64,000 bases of DNA from Xanthomonas indica (GCF_040529045.1 NZ_CP131914.1:666501-730500), one strand, 5' to 3'. Positions 37,220 through 50,710 are shown, counted from the stretch's first letter. Made by a program: numbers and translations. Notes: generated from the sequence alone by a model not told the origin.

Positions 37220-37894
37220 TCAGTTCAGCGCGAAGTTGACCGGGACGCGGACGCGACCGGCAGTCTTCTGTCCATTGACGACAGCGGCATTGAACCGCCA
37301 CTTGCGCGCTGCTTCCATGGCGGCGCGGTCCAGGTCGCGGTTGCGGCTGGATTTCTCGACGGCAACGTTCGTGACGTTACCACTGGCATCGACGTCGATG
37401 ATCAGGATCACCTCGCCCTGTGCGCCCGACCGGAATGCAGCCGGCGGGTACTTCGGCGGGTTCATGTTCTTCGACGAAATATCGACGCTAGCGCTGATGT
37501 CCGAGGGTGCGGCCGGCGGCGCGGGCGGCGACGGCGGGGTGGCCACGTCGTTCGGGCGCGGCTCCGGCACGTCGATCACCGGGGCTTCCGGCGGCGGCGG
37601 CAGCGGGGTCGGCTTCGGCGGCGCCAGGTTCTTCACCGGCGGCGGCGGGGTTTCCGGCGGCTTCGGCGGCGGCGGCGGCGGCGGGGGAGGCGGCGGCGGT
37701 GCATCCACCAGGGTGACCATGATGTTGCGTTCCTTCTCCGCCACCGCCTTGGGCGCAACGGCCGGAATCAGCAGCAACATCAGCGCCGCAAGATGCAGCG
37801 CGATTACGAAGGCAATACCGATGATGCGCGGCCAGCTGAGGCCGGAGGCGTCATCTTTGTCGTACTGCCGATGGATGACCAGTTGTTCCGTCAT
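37220..37894 (-). CDS. tonB: TonB energy-transducing protein
   Basis: The 224-residue product has an N-terminal anchor helix (IIGIAFVIALHLAALMLLLI, about 25-45), a Pro-rich periplasm-spanning segment including a run of 12 prolines near residue 65, and the TonB C-terminal domain (PPKYPPAAFRSGAQGEVILIIDVDASG, ARKWRFNAAVVNG). It couples inner-membrane proton energy to outer-membrane receptors, two of which are encoded in this window. It heads the tonB-exbB-exbD1-exbD2 operon. Confidence 0.95.
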   Translation of the reverse strand: MTEQLVIHRQYDKDDASGLSWPRIIGIAFVIALHLAALMLLLIPAVAPKAVAEKERNIMVTLVDAPPPPPPPPPPPPKPPETPPPPVKNLAPPKPTPLPPPPEAPVIDVPEPRPNDVATPPSPPAPPAAPSDISASVDISSKNMNPPKYPPAAFRSGAQGEVILIIDVDASGNVTNVAVEKSSRNRDLDRAAMEAARKWRFNAAVVNGQKTAGRVRVPVNFALN

Positions 37895-38046
37895 GCGCCA
37901 ATGACTCGATTAAAGGGGGGCGGATTCCGCTGTGGAGCTGAACCCAAGTTCACGCGGCGATGACACCGCAGGAACCTCCAAGCTTATACCAATCCCTGTT
38001 ACCTGCACTACTTTCAGCACTGGTCTTCGGGGGCTTTTTTTGCGTG

Positions 38047-39240
38047 CTACTTCAGGTTGATGATCTTCTTGGCGTCTTCCGGCTTTTTGACGCCCTTGGC
38101 CAGTGCCTGCTGCGCGGCCTGCTTGGCTTCGGCCACACGGCCTTCCGAATGCAGCACCTTGGCCAGGTTGAGATAGGTTTCGCCATCCTTGGACAGCGGC
38201 GCGGCCTTCTGCCAGTTCTCGATCGCCTGCGGCAGCTGGTCGGTGTAGTAGTACGACTGCGCCAGGGCGAGGTAGGTCTGGTAGTCCGGCTTTAGGATGC
38301 CCTTCTGCATGCCCTCGTTGATGACCGCGATGACGTCCTTCTCGTGGCCCTCGGTGTTGGCGTAGATCGAGTACAGCTGCTTGTATTCCTTTTCGTCGGT
38401 CAGCTGACCGGCGGCACGCAGCTTGTCCATGACCCCTGCGGCCTTGTCCATCTGGTCGGCCTGCATGTACATGCTGGCCAGGTTGAGCTGGGCCTTCTTG
38501 TCGTTGGGCGACTTGGCCGCCAGCGCCTCGGCGGCCTTGACCGCCTCGCCGGTCTGGCCGGCTTCGGCGTAGGACGCCATCAGCAGCTGGTTCCAGCTGT
38601 CCTTCGGCTCCGGCGAGGCGGCGATCGCCTGCTTCAGCGCCGGGATCGCTTCCTGGTAGCGCTGCGCCTGGTACAGCGCCTGGCCCTTGAGGATCAGGTC
38701 TTCCGGGCGGGTCGACTTGGTTTCGGCGAGGAACTTGTCCAGCGTGGCCAGGCCTTCGGCGGTCTGGTCGTCCTGCAGCTGCAGCTGCGCCAGCATCAGC
38801 ATCGACTGGTAGTGGCCGTTGTTGTCCAGGCCGTTGAACTGGATCGCCTGCTTGAGGTAGGCCTGCGCGGCCTTGCTGTCGTCGAGGTTGTAGGCGGCCT
38901 GCGCGGCCAGCTGCGCGGCGACCGACTTGTCGTACTCGTTGGCGCCGCTGTTGGCCAGGATCTCGTCGGCCTGGGCACGCACCGAGGCGTAGTCCTCGCC
39001 CTTGTTGTAGGTGTCGATCAGCTTCTGCAGCTTGCTGCCGAGCTTGGACGACGGCTTGCCGTTCGGCTCCTTGCGCTCGGCATTGGGGAACAGCACCGCC
39101 GCCTTCTCGTTCTTCGCATTACGCGAGGAGCGGTGGTCGGTGCGATCGCTCTGCGCAGCGGCATCGGTCACCACCGCGCCACCGAGGGCGGCGGTGATCA
39201 CCAGGGACAACAACGCTTGCTTGCGGATGCGGAATTTCAT
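38047..39240 (-). CDS. Exported tetratricopeptide-repeat protein
   Basis: The 397-residue product has a signal peptide (MKFRIRKQALLSLVITAALGG, cut near DAAAQ) and about seven TPR-like helical repeats between residues 75 and 390 (for example YQAQRYQEAIPALKQAIAASP, YTDQLPQAIENWQKAAPLS). It is predicted periplasmic and a scaffold for protein contacts. It lies just upstream of tonB on the same strand, separated by about 150 bp. A link to TonB function is possible but not shown. Confidence 0.85.
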   Translation of the reverse strand: MKFRIRKQALLSLVITAALGGAVVTDAAAQSDRTDHRSSRNAKNEKAAVLFPNAERKEPNGKPSSKLGSKLQKLIDTYNKGEDYASVRAQADEILANSGANEYDKSVAAQLAAQAAYNLDDSKAAQAYLKQAIQFNGLDNNGHYQSMLMLAQLQLQDDQTAEGLATLDKFLAETKSTRPEDLILKGQALYQAQRYQEAIPALKQAIAASPEPKDSWNQLLMASYAEAGQTGEAVKAAEALAAKSPNDKKAQLNLASMYMQADQMDKAAGVMDKLRAAGQLTDEKEYKQLYSIYANTEGHEKDVIAVINEGMQKGILKPDYQTYLALAQSYYYTDQLPQAIENWQKAAPLSKDGETYLNLAKVLHSEGRVAEAKQAAQQALAKGVKKPEDAKKIINLK

Positions 39241-39399
39241 GGGTCACCTCGGTGGAAACCGCCCGGAGCGGCACGGAAGACGGAGCGGCCATTCCTCGGC
39301 CGAGCCAGCAAACCTATCAGAAACCTGTACGCCGTGAAAACGTTTTTAGATGCGTTTTCTGTGACAGCGCCGGCGACGGGCGCGGGGACGACGGCCGAC

Positions 39400-40206
39400 T
39401 CAACCGCACTTGGGCGTCCTGCCGGCGCTGCGCGCCTGCGCATACACCGGTTCCAGCGCAGCGACGTCGCGCTGCAACTCGCCGATGCGGGCACTGGGAT
39501 CGGGGTGGGTGGAGAGCCATTGCGGCAGACGATCGCCGCCGGCGGCCATCATGTTCTTCCACAGATCCACCGCCTGCGCCGGGTCGAATCCGGCCTGTGC
39601 CATCAGGCGCTGGCCGACGATGTCCGCCTCGCTTTCCTGCTGGCGCGAGCCGGGCAGCAGGAACAGCGTCTGCGCGGTCATGCCGCCGACCTGGCCGACG
39701 GTGTCGGCCGCACCCTGGCCGTAGCGCGCGCCGGCCAGCGCGCCGATCACGCTCAGGCCCGCCTGCGCGCCGAGCTGACGGGTGATGCGTTCTTCGTGGT
39801 GACGCGAGATGACGTGGCCGATCTCGTGGCCGAGCACGGCGGCGAGCTGGTCCTGGTTCTTGGCCACGCTGAAGATGCCGCTGTTGACCCCGACCTTGCC
39901 GCCGGGCAGGGCGAACGCGTTGGGTTCCTTGTCGTTGAACAGCGCCGTTTCCCAACCGGTGCCGCGCCATTGGTCGGGCAGTTGCGCGACCAGCGCGTTG
40001 ACCACGCAGCGCACGTAGGCGTTGCGCTTGGGATCGGTGTCCAGCGGTTCCTTGGCCTTGGCTTCGGCGAACGCCTGCGCGCCCATCTGGTCGAGTTGTT
40101 GCTGCGAGATGCCCCCCACGACCTGGGTACGCCCGGTTGGCGATGTCGTCGTCGCACACGCTGCCAGCAGCATCGCGAACGACGCGCCAAGTACCACTTG
40201 CTTCAT
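39400..40206 (-). CDS. M48-family metalloprotease lipoprotein
   Basis: The 268-residue product has a lipobox (MLLAACATT, Cys at about 17), the zinc motif HEIGH in LAAVLGHEIGHVISRHHEE near residue 130, and the third ligand Glu in ESEADIVGQ near 190. It is the LoiP/YcaL-type M48B group, outer-membrane anchored periplasmic quality-control proteases. The length fits the family. It is an independent unit with 159 bp to the TPR gene. Confidence 0.92.
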   Translation of the reverse strand: MKQVVLGASFAMLLAACATTTSPTGRTQVVGGISQQQLDQMGAQAFAEAKAKEPLDTDPKRNAYVRCVVNALVAQLPDQWRGTGWETALFNDKEPNAFALPGGKVGVNSGIFSVAKNQDQLAAVLGHEIGHVISRHHEERITRQLGAQAGLSVIGALAGARYGQGAADTVGQVGGMTAQTLFLLPGSRQQESEADIVGQRLMAQAGFDPAQAVDLWKNMMAAGGDRLPQWLSTHPDPSARIGELQRDVAALEPVYAQARSAGRTPKCG

Positions 40207-40274
40207 ACGGTCCCCCCTCCTAACACGCGTGGCAGTGTGGGGGGCCGCGTCTTAACATTTCGTCAAACAAACCT

Positions 40275-41132
40275 TCAGGTTGCGCCAAACCAATAGAGCC
40301 CGGCCACCGCGAGGGCGTTGTTGAGTCCATGCGCGGCGATCGGCGCCCACAAGGTGCCGGTGCGCTTGTACAGCCAGGCGAACGCCGCGCCCATGCCGCC
40401 GTAGACCAGCCACAGCTGGGCGGTCGCCGCCAGGCTGTTGCCGGTGGTTCCCGGCACCTCGTGCACCAGGGCGAAGGCAGCGCCGCTGAGCAGCATGCCC
40501 AGCCGCGGCCGGCCGGCATCCCACAGCCGCCCGAACAGCACGCGGCGGAACAGCAGTTCCTCGTAGGCCGGGGCGATCACCACGGCGAACACGATCAGGA
40601 ACAACGGCATCTGCGCCATCGCCTCGCGCATCAGCGGCAGGTTGGTGGGTTCCGGCTTGATGCCGAACTGCGCCGACACCGCGGAGATCGCGGCACTGCC
40701 GAAGAACACTCCGGCCGCGACCAGCAGCACCCAGCCCCAGGTCGACGGCACGCGCGCCGCCTGCCACGAGGCGCGGCGCTCGGCGGCACTGGCCGGGCGC
40801 CGCAGGAAGTACAGCAACAGCGCTGCGGACAGGGTGCTGACCAGCGCGATCAGCAGCTGCGCCAGCGCGCCCGGCTGGCCGACCTGCTGCGCGACCAGCG
40901 TGGCCAGGCGATCGGCGGGGATGCCCTGCGTCTTCAGCTGCATGGCCAGCTGGAAGCCGCGCAGCACGCCCCAGACCAGGCCGCACAGCACGCTCACCCC
41001 AAGCAGCACCACCGCCGCCAGCAGCACGTCGAGGAAGAAACCGAGGATCGGCCGGCGCGGACGGGTCGGCGTCGGCGTCGGCGGGGAGGACAAAGACAGC
41101 GGAGCGGCGGGCAACGGCGGCGGTGCGGTCAT
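40275..41132 (-). CDS. CPBP-family intramembrane metalloprotease
   Basis: The 285-residue protein has about seven hydrophobic helices and the CPBP/Rce1-like motifs EELLFRRVLFG (near 195) and FALVHE (near 225), with a final HGLNNALA. The paired Glu and His residues are the putative catalytic site. Members process prenylated or small peptides, and many are linked with self-immunity to bacteriocins, but this one has no such neighbours. ATG 41132 is chosen as the closest to the first helix. Confidence 0.85.
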   Translation of the reverse strand: MTAPPPLPAAPLSLSSPPTPTPTRPRRPILGFFLDVLLAAVVLLGVSVLCGLVWGVLRGFQLAMQLKTQGIPADRLATLVAQQVGQPGALAQLLIALVSTLSAALLLYFLRRPASAAERRASWQAARVPSTWGWVLLVAAGVFFGSAAISAVSAQFGIKPEPTNLPLMREAMAQMPLFLIVFAVVIAPAYEELLFRRVLFGRLWDAGRPRLGMLLSGAAFALVHEVPGTTGNSLAATAQLWLVYGGMGAAFAWLYKRTGTLWAPIAAHGLNNALAVAGLYWFGAT

Positions 41133-41176
41133 CGCGGTCCTGCGCGGAAGCGGGCGGAAGGCACGGAGGGCAGCCG

Positions 41177-41196
41177 GCCCCGGCACGCGCCGGGGC
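41177..41196 (-). terminator. Hairpin after gyrB
   Basis: GCCCCGGC and GCCGGGGC pair perfectly around a 4-base loop, 15 bp after the gyrB stop. There is no T tract. Confidence 0.5.
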
Positions 41197-41210
41197 GACC
41201 GCCGCCGCGG

Positions 41211-44887
<3,677 letters not shown>

Positions 44888-45292
44888 GCGGGGATGGAGG
44901 CGAAAGCGCTCGCGCCGGGCGCACGCAGATCGGGGGCTATGGGGGAGAGCGGCAGCATACCCAAAACGGTTGGCAGGCGGTGTGGAGCAAGCGCGCTTGC
45001 GGTTGGGCCGGGATGCGATCTGCCGCGTTGTGTCCTGACGAGATGGGCGCGCCTGCTGGACTCGGCGCATTCCATCGAAAGTCGGATGGATAGGATATCC
45101 GCCGTGTGCCGTCTGCAAAAGCACTGACGACAAAACAAAACTCGCCTCTCAACTGCGGTCAGTCCACGGTGAGCGACGAATGCCGAGCGTCGCCGCAGCG
45201 CTCTCTTTCGACGTCTCCAGCCCTTGATTCTTATCTCCCGCGGTTGCCCGTGGGGGTGCCACCGCAGCAACAACTCTGCTCCCAACCCGCCA

Positions 45293-45321
45293 GAAAAAGA
45301 AAACCCGGCACAAGGCCGGGT
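45293..45321 (-). terminator. Rho-independent terminator of dnaN
   Basis: On the minus strand ACCCGGC and GCCGGGT pair around CTTGT and are followed by TTTCTTTTT. It lies about 40 bp after the dnaN stop and indicates that recF-gyrB are at least partly read from another promoter. Confidence 0.82.
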
Positions 45322-45335
45322 CGCTTTTCTGCGTT

Positions 45336-45351
45336 TGTTCCACGTGGAACA
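45336..45351. promoter_or_regulatory. parS site 3 (between recF and dnaN)
   Basis: TGTTCCACGTGGAACA is a perfect 16-bp palindrome and the best parS match in the window. It is the binding site type for ParB in chromosome partition. parA and parB are not in this window. Confidence 0.92.
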
Positions 45352-45361
45352 CAAAGAAACG

Positions 45362-46462
45362 TTAGAGACGCAGCGGCATCACCACATGGCGCGAGCGGGC
45401 GCTGCTGGCTTCGCGCACCAGCGCCGACGAGTTGGCGTCGCGCAGCTGGATCACCACGAACTCCTCGCGCAGCGCGGACAACGCATCGAGCAGGTAGTTC
45501 ACGTTGAAGCCGATCGCCAGGTCGCTGACCTTGGTGTCCGCTTCCACTTCTTCCTGCGCTTCTTCCTGCTCGGGGTTGTGCGCGCTGATCTTCAGCTGGC
45601 CCGGGGAGACTTCCACGCGCACGCCGCGGTACTTCTCGTTGGACAGGATCGCCGCACGCTGCAGCGCCGCGCGCAGGGTTTCGCGATCCAGCTTGACCTC
45701 GCGGTCGGCACCGATCGGGATCACGGCTTCATAGTCGGGGAAGCGACCGTCGATCAGCTTGGAGGTGAAGGTGACATCGTCGCGCTTGACCCGCACGTGC
45801 GCGCGACCGACTTCCAGTTCGACTTCGCGCTCGCCGCCTTCCAGCAGGCGCTGCAGCTCGGTCACGCCCTTGCGCGGCACGATGATCTGGCGCTTGGCGC
45901 CGCCAGCGTTCTCCAGCTCGGTCTCGCACAGCGCCAAGCGATGGCCATCGGTGGCCACGCAGCGCAGGGTCTGGTCGCGCAGGTCGAACAGCAGGCCGTT
46001 GAGGTAATAGCGCACGTCCTGCTGGGCCATCGCGAACGCGGTGCGCTCGATCAGTTCCTTCAACGCCGCTTCCGGCACCACCACGCGCTCGGTGGCTTCG
46101 ACTTCGTCGACCGACGGGAAGTCGTTGGCAGGCAGCGTGGCCAGGGTGAAGCGGCTGCGCCCGGCCTGCACGGTGATCTTGTCGCCGGACTGGGACACGG
46201 TGACCTTGCTGCCGTCGGGCAGGGCACGCACGATCTCGAACAGCTTGCGCGCCGGGATGGTGGTTTCGCCATCCTGGGCATCGTCGACCGCAATGCGCGA
46301 GACCATTTCCACTTCCAGATCGGTACCGGTGAGCGACAGCTGGCCGCCCTGCACCTGCACCAGGAAGTTGGCCAGAACCGGCAAGGTCTGGCGGCGTTCG
46401 ACCACATTGACGACTTGCGCCAATGGCTTGAGGAAGGCTTCGCGCTGCAGTGTGAAACGCAT
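45362..46462 (-). CDS. dnaN: DNA polymerase III beta sliding clamp
   Basis: The 366-residue product has the three-domain clamp structure. It starts MRFTLQREAFLKPLAQVVNVVERRQTLPVL and ends with the conserved VVMPLRL that forms part of the partner-binding pocket. It tethers polymerase to DNA. The length is standard. It is separated from dnaA by the oriC segment and followed by a terminator. Confidence 0.97.
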   Translation of the reverse strand: MRFTLQREAFLKPLAQVVNVVERRQTLPVLANFLVQVQGGQLSLTGTDLEVEMVSRIAVDDAQDGETTIPARKLFEIVRALPDGSKVTVSQSGDKITVQAGRSRFTLATLPANDFPSVDEVEATERVVVPEAALKELIERTAFAMAQQDVRYYLNGLLFDLRDQTLRCVATDGHRLALCETELENAGGAKRQIIVPRKGVTELQRLLEGGEREVELEVGRAHVRVKRDDVTFTSKLIDGRFPDYEAVIPIGADREVKLDRETLRAALQRAAILSNEKYRGVRVEVSPGQLKISAHNPEQEEAQEEVEADTKVSDLAIGFNVNYLLDALSALREEFVVIQLRDANSSALVREASSARSRHVVMPLRL

Positions 46463-46625
46463 GTGGTTCCGTGCCCCTATGCTTTAAAAGATGTGGAATA
46501 AATCAAAAGCTTGGTGGTGATGGTAGAGCGAAAATCGGTGAAAATGTAGCTCAAGCCACTGAAAACAAAGAATTTTTGGCGCCACCAATCCCGTGTACTA
46601 CTGTCCCGGAACTGGTGGGGAAACC

Positions 46626-46634
46626 TGTGGATAG
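46626..46634 (-). promoter_or_regulatory. DnaA box (reverse)
   Basis: TGTGGATAG is the reverse complement of CTATCCACA, one base from the TTATCCACA consensus. Confidence 0.75.
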
Positions 46635-46660
46635 TTTTGCCGTCGCCGCCGCGTCGCGCT

Positions 46661-46669
46661 TTATCCACA
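46661..46669 (+). promoter_or_regulatory. DnaA box (perfect)
   Basis: TTATCCACA exactly matches the high-affinity DnaA box. It is in opposite orientation to the box 27 bp away. Confidence 0.85.
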
Positions 46670-46736
46670 GTTTCTCCCGGATTTGTCGCGAAGTCATGCA
46701 CCGATTTATCCGGCGTCCTCCGCACCGGCCGCCGCA

Positions 46737-48077
46737 CTACTCGCTGAGCTTGCGGATCAGCTTGTCCCAGTCTTCTCGGAGCTTGCCGTCGGTCTCCATC
46801 AAGTGCTTGATCTGGCGGCAGGCGTGCAGCACGGTGGTGTGGTCGCGCCCGGCGAACGCATCGCCGATTTCCGGCAGGCTGTGTTCGGTCAGTTCCTTGG
46901 TCAGCGCCATCGCCACCTGCCGCGGCCGCGCCAGCGAACGCGTGCGGCGCTTGGACAGCAGGTCCTTGATCTGCAGGCCGTAGTAGTCGGCCACGGTCTT
47001 CTGGATGTTGGGGATGCCGATCGCCTGCTGCTGTGCGCGCAGCAGGTCGCGCAGGGTTTCCTGGGCGAATTCGGTGGTGATCGCGCGGCCGGTGAAGTTG
47101 GCGCGGGCGGCCAGCGTATTGAGCGCGCCTTCCAGGTCGCGCACGTTCGAGCGCATCTTCTTGGCGATCAGGAACGCCACGTCGTCGGGGATCTCCGCGC
47201 CGCGCTCGCGCGCCTTGGCCAGCACGATCGCCGCGCGGGTCTCGAAATCGGGCGGATCGATCGCCACCGACAGGCCCCAGGCCAGGCGCGACTTCAGCCG
47301 CGGCTCCAGGCCCTCGACCTCGCGCGGATAGCGGTCGCAGGTCAGGATGATCTGCTGGCGGCCGTCGAACAGCGCGTTGAAGGTGTGGAAGAACTCTTCC
47401 TGGGTGCGGTCCTTGCCGGCGAAGAACTGGATGTCGTCGATCAGCAGCGCGTCCACCTGCTGGAACTGGCGCTTGAACTGGTCCATGGTCTTGTCCTGCA
47501 GCGCACGGATCATCGCGCTGAAGAACTGTTCCGAGCGCAGGTACATCACCCGCGCGTTCGGATTCTGCTCGCGCATGGCGTTGCCGGCGGCGAACATCAG
47601 GTGGGTCTTGCCCAGGCCGGTGCCGCCGTACAGCAGCAGCGGGTTGTGCGCACGGTCGCCGGGCTTCTGCGCGGCCTGCACCGCCGCGGCCAGGCCGAGC
47701 TGGTTGCTGCGGCCTTCGACGAAGTTGGCGAAGGTGTAGTGCGAATCGAGATTGCCGGCGAACGGCTCCAGCAACGGCGGCGCCGGCGTGCGCGCGGCGG
47801 CGGTCTCGCTGGGCGGGGCGGCGACCGGTTCCGGCGCGCGCGGGCGCGAGCCGACCTGCAGCAGCACCTCGCCGCTGCCGGCGAAGTAGGTCAGCAGCTC
47901 GCGGATGCGCGGCAGGTAGCGCTCGCGCACCTGCTCGACGATGAAGGCGTTCGGGGCGTACAGCACCATGCTGTTGTCATGGCGCTGTTCGGCTTGCAGC
48001 GGTTTCAACCAAGTGTGAACGTCCTCGGCTGGAAATTCGGCTTCCAGACGTTCCAGGCAACGGGGCCAAGCATCCAT
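46737..48077 (-). CDS. dnaA: Chromosomal replication initiator DnaA
   Basis: The 446-residue product has domain I ([24 protein letters not shown]), a short variable linker, the AAA+ domain (Walker [19 protein letters not shown]; Walker [23 protein letters not shown]), and the DNA-binding domain IV ([16 protein letters not shown] near residue 415). It binds DnaA boxes and opens the origin. ATG 48077 (MDAWPR) is the family start; an in-frame ATG at 48107 would add ten residues. Confidence 0.97.
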   Translation of the reverse strand: MDAWPRCLERLEAEFPAEDVHTWLKPLQAEQRHDNSMVLYAPNAFIVEQVRERYLPRIRELLTYFAGSGEVLLQVGSRPRAPEPVAAPPSETAAARTPAPPLLEPFAGNLDSHYTFANFVEGRSNQLGLAAAVQAAQKPGDRAHNPLLLYGGTGLGKTHLMFAAGNAMREQNPNARVMYLRSEQFFSAMIRALQDKTMDQFKRQFQQVDALLIDDIQFFAGKDRTQEEFFHTFNALFDGRQQIILTCDRYPREVEGLEPRLKSRLAWGLSVAIDPPDFETRAAIVLAKARERGAEIPDDVAFLIAKKMRSNVRDLEGALNTLAARANFTGRAITTEFAQETLRDLLRAQQQAIGIPNIQKTVADYYGLQIKDLLSKRRTRSLARPRQVAMALTKELTEHSLPEIGDAFAGRDHTTVLHACRQIKHLMETDGKLREDWDKLIRKLSE

Positions 48078-48207
48078 CAGATCTAAATTCGTCGATAGAC
48101 CGGGCATGAAGGGCGCGCTCGGGCGCGGCGCATTCGGCCGGTGGGAGAGGAAAGCGGATGGATCAGACTACCACCGGCGCGCAGGGTCGGGAATGGTTTT
48201 CCCACGG

Positions 48208-48228
48208 CTATTCACAGATCCATCCACA
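48208..48228. promoter_or_regulatory. Two degenerate DnaA boxes upstream of dnaA
   Basis: CTATTCACA (48208-48216) and CCATCCACA (48220-48228) match TTATnCACA with one and two changes. They lie between the divergent dnaA and rpmH genes and may mediate dnaA autoregulation. Confidence 0.5.
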
Positions 48229-48269
48229 GGCCGGGCGCTTCTCTGCTCCACTCCCGTCCAGACAGGGAG

Positions 48270-48297
48270 TTGACCGCGGCGTGAGTAGTCCTATAGA
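48270..48297 (+). promoter_or_regulatory. Sigma-70 promoter of rpmH
   Basis: TTGACC at 48270 and TATAGA at 48292 are separated by 16 bp. Transcription would start near 48305, about 35 bp before the rpmH start codon. Confidence 0.72.
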
Positions 48298-48338
48298 ATT
48301 TCCGGTTCTTTCCGCCCCATTCAGATCAGAGCGCCCCG

Positions 48339-48479
48339 ATGGCCACCAAGCGCACCTTCCAGCCCAGCAACCTCAAGCGCAAGCGCGACCACGGCTTCCG
48401 TGCCCGTATGGCCACCGCCGACGGCCGCAAGATCCTGGCCCGCCGCCGCGCCAAGGGCCGCAAGCGCCTGAGCGCTTGA
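48339..48479 (+). CDS. rpmH: Ribosomal protein L34
   Basis: The 46-residue product reads [20 protein letters not shown] and ends with a basic tail to KRLSA, the complete L34 sequence pattern. It is a component of the large ribosomal subunit. It precedes rnpA by 38 bp and probably shares its transcript. Confidence 0.97.
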   Translation: MATKRTFQPSNLKRKRDHGFRARMATADGRKILARRRAKGRKRLSA

Positions 48480-48517
48480 TTGCTTCGCCGCCCCAGGCGG
48501 CGCCTGCAATCCGGACC

Positions 48518-48955
48518 GTGAATCCTCCCGACCCGCGTAGGCGATTTCCTCGCTCTGCGCGGGTTCGCACGTCTGCGGAATACCGCGTCGTGTTCGATGC
48601 CGCGCGCCGCTGCTCCGAGCCGCTGATGAGCCTGCACTGGCGCAGTGCGCCGCACCCGGCGCGGCTGGGGTTGGCGGTGTCGCGCAAGGTCGACAAGCGC
48701 GCGGTCGTGCGCAACCGCATCAAGCGGGTGCTGCGTGAGGCCACGCGGCAGCTGCTGCCGTGGCTGGCGCCCGGCGATTACGTGGTGGTGGCGCGCAGCG
48801 CCGCCGCCCAGGCCAGCGGCGTGCAACTGCGCCAGGCCTATGAGCGCTTGCTGCGTCGCGCCGGCGCATTGCCGGCCCCGGCCGCGGACGGCACAATGCC
48901 GCCGCCTCTTCGTCCTTCTTCCCCCACTTCCACGTCAGAAACCGCTTCTGGCTGA
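48518..48955 (+). CDS. rnpA: Ribonuclease P protein component
   Basis: The 145-residue product has the RnpA core: [39 protein letters not shown] (the RNR motif), and [25 protein letters not shown]. It assists the P RNA in cleaving tRNA leaders. The start is taken as GTG 48518 ([13 protein letters not shown]), giving a usual length with a Ser/Pro-rich C-terminal tail. It is followed by yidC after 18 bp; no yidD lies between. Confidence 0.93.
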   Translation: MNPPDPRRRFPRSARVRTSAEYRVVFDAARRCSEPLMSLHWRSAPHPARLGLAVSRKVDKRAVVRNRIKRVLREATRQLLPWLAPGDYVVVARSAAAQASGVQLRQAYERLLRRAGALPAPAADGTMPPPLRPSSPTSTSETASG

Positions 48956-48973
48956 GCCGAGCTTGCCTGTCCG

Positions 48974-50704
48974 ATGAACCAGACCCGCCTTTTCCTGATT
49001 TTCGCCTGGCTGATGGTCGCGGCGCTGTTGTGGATGGAGTGGAACAAGGAACACGCGCCGAACGCCACTGCGACAACGGTCGCGGCGGCGACCACGGTGC
49101 CGCCGGCGCAGGACGCCGACGCCGGCGCCACCCATGCGCCGGCCGTGCCGCAGGCCACGGTGCCCGGCACCGCGCCGGCCAGCACCACGCCCGAGACCGC
49201 CGCGGCCAGCGCTGCGCCGCGCGTCACCGTCACCACCGACGTGCTGCGCCTGACCCTGGATGGCCGCAGCGTGTTCGACGCCGACCTGCTGCTGTTCCCG
49301 CAGACCAAGCAGCCCGGCAGCCCGCCGGTGCAACTGCTGACCGAGGACCCGGCGCATCCGTACACCGCCATCAGCGGCTGGGTGGGCGAGCACAACTCGC
49401 CATCGCCGGGTCCGGGCGGCTTCCGTCCCGAGCAGCCGGGCAAGGACTACGTGCTGGCCAAGGGCCAGGACAGCCTGCAGGTGCCGTTCGTGTGGAACGG
49501 CCCGGATGGCATCAGCATCCGCCGCGTCTACACCCTGCAGCGCGGCCACTACGCCGTGCAGGTGCACGACGAGGTCATCAACCACGGCAGCAAGCCGTGG
49601 CAGGGCTATGTGTTCCGCAAGCTGAGCCGGGTGCCGACCATCGTCAGCCGCGGCATGACCAACCCGGATTCCTTCAGCTTCAACGGCGCCACCTGGTTCA
49701 GCCCGGCCGATGGCTACCAGCGCCGCGCGTTCAAGGATTATCTGGACGACGGCCCGCTGAACCAGACCATTAAGGGTGGCTGGATCGCACTGCTGCAGCA
49801 TCACTTCTTCACCAGCTGGATTCCTCAGGCTGATCAGGAATCGCTGTTCGTGCTGTCCAATGACGGTCCGCGGCACGTGATCGAAACACGCGGTCCGAGT
49901 TTCACCGTGGCGCCGGGCGCCAGTGCCAGCACCGAAGCGCGGCTGTGGGTGGGCCCGAAGCTGGTCAATCAGATTGCCAAGGAGCAGGTGAAGGGGCTGG
50001 ACCGCGTGGTCGATTACAGCCGTTTCACCTTGCCGGCGATGCTGGGCCAAGGCCTGTTCTGGATCCTGAGTCATTTGCACAGCCTGATAGGCAACTGGGG
50101 CTGGTCAATCGTCGGCCTGGTGGTCCTGCTGAAGCTGATGCTGTATCCGCTGTCGGCCGCGCAATACAAGAGCATGGCCAAGATGCGCAAGTTCCAGCCG
50201 CGCATCCAGCAGCTCAAGGAGCGCTACGGCGACGACAAGCAGAAGTTCCAGACGGCGATGATGGAGCTGTACAAGAAGGAGAAGATCAACCCGATGGGCG
50301 GCTGCCTGCCGGTGCTGATCCAGATGCCGATCTTCTTCGCGCTGTACTGGGTGCTGGTGGAGTCGGTGGAACTGCGCCAGGCGCCGTGGTTCGCCTGGAT
50401 CCAGGACCTGACCGCGCGCGATCCGTACTTCATCCTGCCGGTGATCAACGTGGCGGTGATGTGGCTGACGCAGAAGCTGACGCCGTCGCCGGGCATGGAT
50501 CCGGTGCAGGCCAAGATGATGCAGTTCATGCCGCTGGTGTTCGGCGTGATGATGGCCTTCGTGCCGTCCGGCCTGGTGCTGTACTGGGTCACCAACGGTT
50601 CGCTGGGCCTGTTGCAGCAGTGGTGGATGACCAAGCGCCACGGCGAACCGGCCACCGCCGGCGGTGGCGGCAGCGGCAAGCCGCCGGCCAAGGCCAAGAA
50701 GTAA
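48974..50704 (+). CDS. yidC: Membrane protein insertase YidC
   Basis: The 576-residue product is the Gram-negative YidC: one N-terminal membrane helix ([14 protein letters not shown]), a large periplasmic domain (about 50-350), and a cluster of five membrane helices, with [21 protein letters not shown] and [21 protein letters not shown]. It inserts and folds inner-membrane proteins with Sec or alone. It ends with a basic Pro/Lys tail. A perfect 11-bp hairpin follows the stop. Confidence 0.97.
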   Translation: MNQTRLFLIFAWLMVAALLWMEWNKEHAPNATATTVAAATTVPPAQDADAGATHAPAVPQATVPGTAPASTTPETAAASAAPRVTVTTDVLRLTLDGRSVFDADLLLFPQTKQPGSPPVQLLTEDPAHPYTAISGWVGEHNSPSPGPGGFRPEQPGKDYVLAKGQDSLQVPFVWNGPDGISIRRVYTLQRGHYAVQVHDEVINHGSKPWQGYVFRKLSRVPTIVSRGMTNPDSFSFNGATWFSPADGYQRRAFKDYLDDGPLNQTIKGGWIALLQHHFFTSWIPQADQESLFVLSNDGPRHVIETRGPSFTVAPGASASTEARLWVGPKLVNQIAKEQVKGLDRVVDYSRFTLPAMLGQGLFWILSHLHSLIGNWGWSIVGLVVLLKLMLYPLSAAQYKSMAKMRKFQPRIQQLKERYGDDKQKFQTAMMELYKKEKINPMGGCLPVLIQMPIFFALYWVLVESVELRQAPWFAWIQDLTARDPYFILPVINVAVMWLTQKLTPSPGMDPVQAKMMQFMPLVFGVMMAFVPSGLVLYWVTNGSLGLLQQWWMTKRHGEPATAGGGGSGKPPAKAKK

Positions 50705-50710
50705 ACCCGA

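Larger units (their letters stand above)
44888..45361. other. 474-bp gap between recF and dnaN
   Basis: No convincing gene is seen. The stretch contains the dnaN terminator (45293-45321) and parS site 3 (45336-45351). The recF promoter probably lies in the 44.9-45.2 kb part, on the minus strand. Confidence 0.6.
46463..46736. other. oriC: Probable replication origin segment (oriC)
   Basis: The 274-bp gap between dnaA and dnaN is much richer in A+T than its neighbours, mainly 46480-46580 (for example TTTAAAAGATGTGGAATAAA and AAAACAAAGAATTTTT). It includes the DnaA boxes at 46626 and 46661. Position, composition and boxes fit the chromosomal origin known for xanthomonads, where the dnaA-dnaN interval is the origin. 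Confidence 0.82.

Noticed and set aside
45106-45507. A small plus-strand gene between recF and dnaN
   Set aside because: It runs across the terminator and a parS site and into dnaN antisense; no ribosome site or recognisable product.
46492-46501. TGTGGAATAA as a further DnaA box
   Set aside because: Its reverse complement, TTATTCCACA, has an extra base relative to TTATnCACA; two mismatches remain in any 9-base register.
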